In this document: positions 20,676 through 21,198 of the stretch, in pieces
How positions within the stretch are numbered: the first letter of the stretch is position 1
Layout of the letters: every line of letters starts with the position of its first letter
From: a virus
Length of the DNA stretch: 21,198 nt
IMG/VR virus record: IMGVR_UViG_3300023501_000066
Location: 1 to 21,198 of that record
Direction: 5' to 3' (one strand)
Program-made: the position numbers and the translations under genes
Notes under the pieces: model-generated
Seen by the model: the letters and a program-made list of their open reading frames with translations, nothing else
What the model was told of the DNA's origin: nothing
The model's database searches: none

Positions 20676-20810
20676 TTATTTTTCTACGTGATTTACACAC
20701 GAACAATTCTTAAATAAATCTCCACATCTAACACAGTGGGTAGGCGTAGTAGGTTTACAAATACATCTTTTTCCAAAAATCTTTTTTAATATTTTTTTAA
20801 TAAATTTCAC
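20676..20810 (-). CDS. Cys-rich mini-protein with GTG start (44 aa)
   Basis: A GTG at 20810 overlaps the stop of the 88-aa gene as TAGTG. The product has a basic N-terminus (KFIKKILKKIFGKR) followed by six Cys: C16-I-C18, C27-V-R-C30 and C38-S-C40, with H26 and H41. This C-x-C/C-x2-C/C-x-C arrangement could bind zinc, or an iron-sulfur centre. Full length from a coupled start, with the next ATG one base beyond its stop, supports reality. The basic first helix could bind DNA, RNA or membrane. No known family. Confidence 0.6.
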   Translation of the reverse strand: MKFIKKILKKIFGKRCICKPTTPTHCVRCGDLFKNCSCVNHVEK

Positions 20811-21076
20811 TATTCGCCTTTAGCGTCTTTAAACATTTTTTTAGTTGCTTCATTTCTTTTTTGAATGTCTTTTCCTGTTCCTTTAGAAGTATCGAAAGCT
20901 TCCGCAGATGCTTTATTTCTCTCGTGAATAGTTCTGTTTTTTTGTTTATTAAACAGGATTTTCATTTCAGCTGTTTTTTGAGCTTTTTTAGTTGTGTGAA
21001 TTGAAGGTTTAACAGATGAAATAGCTTCTTTACCTTTTTTTAAAATTGCACCCATACCTTTAGTAAATAGTCCCAT
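20810..21076 (-). CDS. Basic protein with a 17-residue internal repeat (88 aa)
   Basis: Begins MGLFTKGMGAILKKGKEAIS. The C-terminal half has two imperfect copies of one motif: IHERNKASAEAFDTSKG (50-66) and IQKRNEATKKMFKDAKG (71-87), sharing I, R-N, A, F and K-G. Highly charged and helical, rich in Lys. The start overlaps the upstream stop (TAATG), and its own TAG overlaps the GTG of the Cys-rich gene. It is in the small-protein cluster upstream of GroES; function unknown. Confidence 0.65.
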   Translation of the reverse strand: MGLFTKGMGAILKKGKEAISSVKPSIHTTKKAQKTAEMKILFNKQKNRTIHERNKASAEAFDTSKGTGKDIQKRNEATKKMFKDAKGE

Positions 21077-21198
21077 TATTTACTACCCTTCTTTTCCCAT
21101 TCTGGAAGAAAATCTCTTTTATAGTTTTTCTTTTTCTTTTCGTTTTTTACAACTTCGTTAACACTACCTGCAATTGTTCCTGTAACTAAAGTTTTATT
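21076..21198 (-). CDS. Unknown protein, C-terminal part only
   Basis: Forty codons and a TAA stop are in the window; the start is beyond the right edge. The end reads KTLVTGTIAGSVNEVV, followed by a Lys-rich stretch and DFLPEWEKKGSK. The stop overlaps the next ATG (TAATG). It belongs to the same coupled small-gene chain and is basic like its neighbours. Confidence 0.65.
   Translation of the reverse strand, partial: NKTLVTGTIAGSVNEVVKNEKKKKNYKRDFLPEWEKKGSK

Overview
The window looks like part of an AT-rich genome of a marine, short-tailed (P22-like podovirus) phage of the kind that infects SAR11 and related bacterioplankton. This comes from recognising gene families and gene order by eye, not from a database search. 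There is no host gene, tRNA, rRNA, integrase, insertion sequence or CRISPR array.

Read on the minus strand from right to left, it is one long virion module. (1) 21198-20092: a chain of tiny, lysine-rich proteins (40-90 aa), most joined by TAATG or TAGTG stop/start overlaps. (2) 20081-18486: a small helical protein, a GroES-like co-chaperonin and an acidic coiled-coil scaffolding protein. (3) 18481-16443: a conserved small virion protein, a possible decoration protein and the HK97-type major capsid protein, ending in a GC-rich hairpin. (4) 16382-12662: small proteins, then the neck and tail adaptors (P22 gp4-like and SU10-adaptor-like). (5) 12638-9366: tail fibre genes, including a 12-copy repeat protein and a collar-domain tip protein. 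(6) 6998-1: the P22 gp10-like tail nozzle, then small proteins and large Gln/Met/Gly-rich proteins likely to be internal or ejected virion proteins. Portal and terminase genes are not seen and probably lie beyond the right edge.

The module is interrupted at 7114-9378 by four genes on the plus strand. All four look like 2-oxoglutarate/Fe(II)-dependent oxygenases. They are tightly packed (two overlap their upstream neighbour) and much richer in A/T than the capsid genes. They have their own promoter with a perfect TATAAT box at 7034-7061. A candidate minus-strand promoter at 7081-7109 would restart transcription of the nozzle operon cut off by the cassette, and a 15-base direct repeat marks this junction. 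The cassette is the most unusual feature here: a multi-enzyme hydroxylase 'moron' between the tail-fibre genes and the tail nozzle. The four enzymes carry different metal-binding triads (HxD, HxH, HxE, HxD).

The virion genes form a plausible assembly line. GroES would help fold capsid protein with host GroEL, the scaffold would shape the head, adaptors and nozzle would build the tail, fibres would bind the host, and internal proteins would be ejected with the DNA. What the oxygenases modify cannot be told from sequence.
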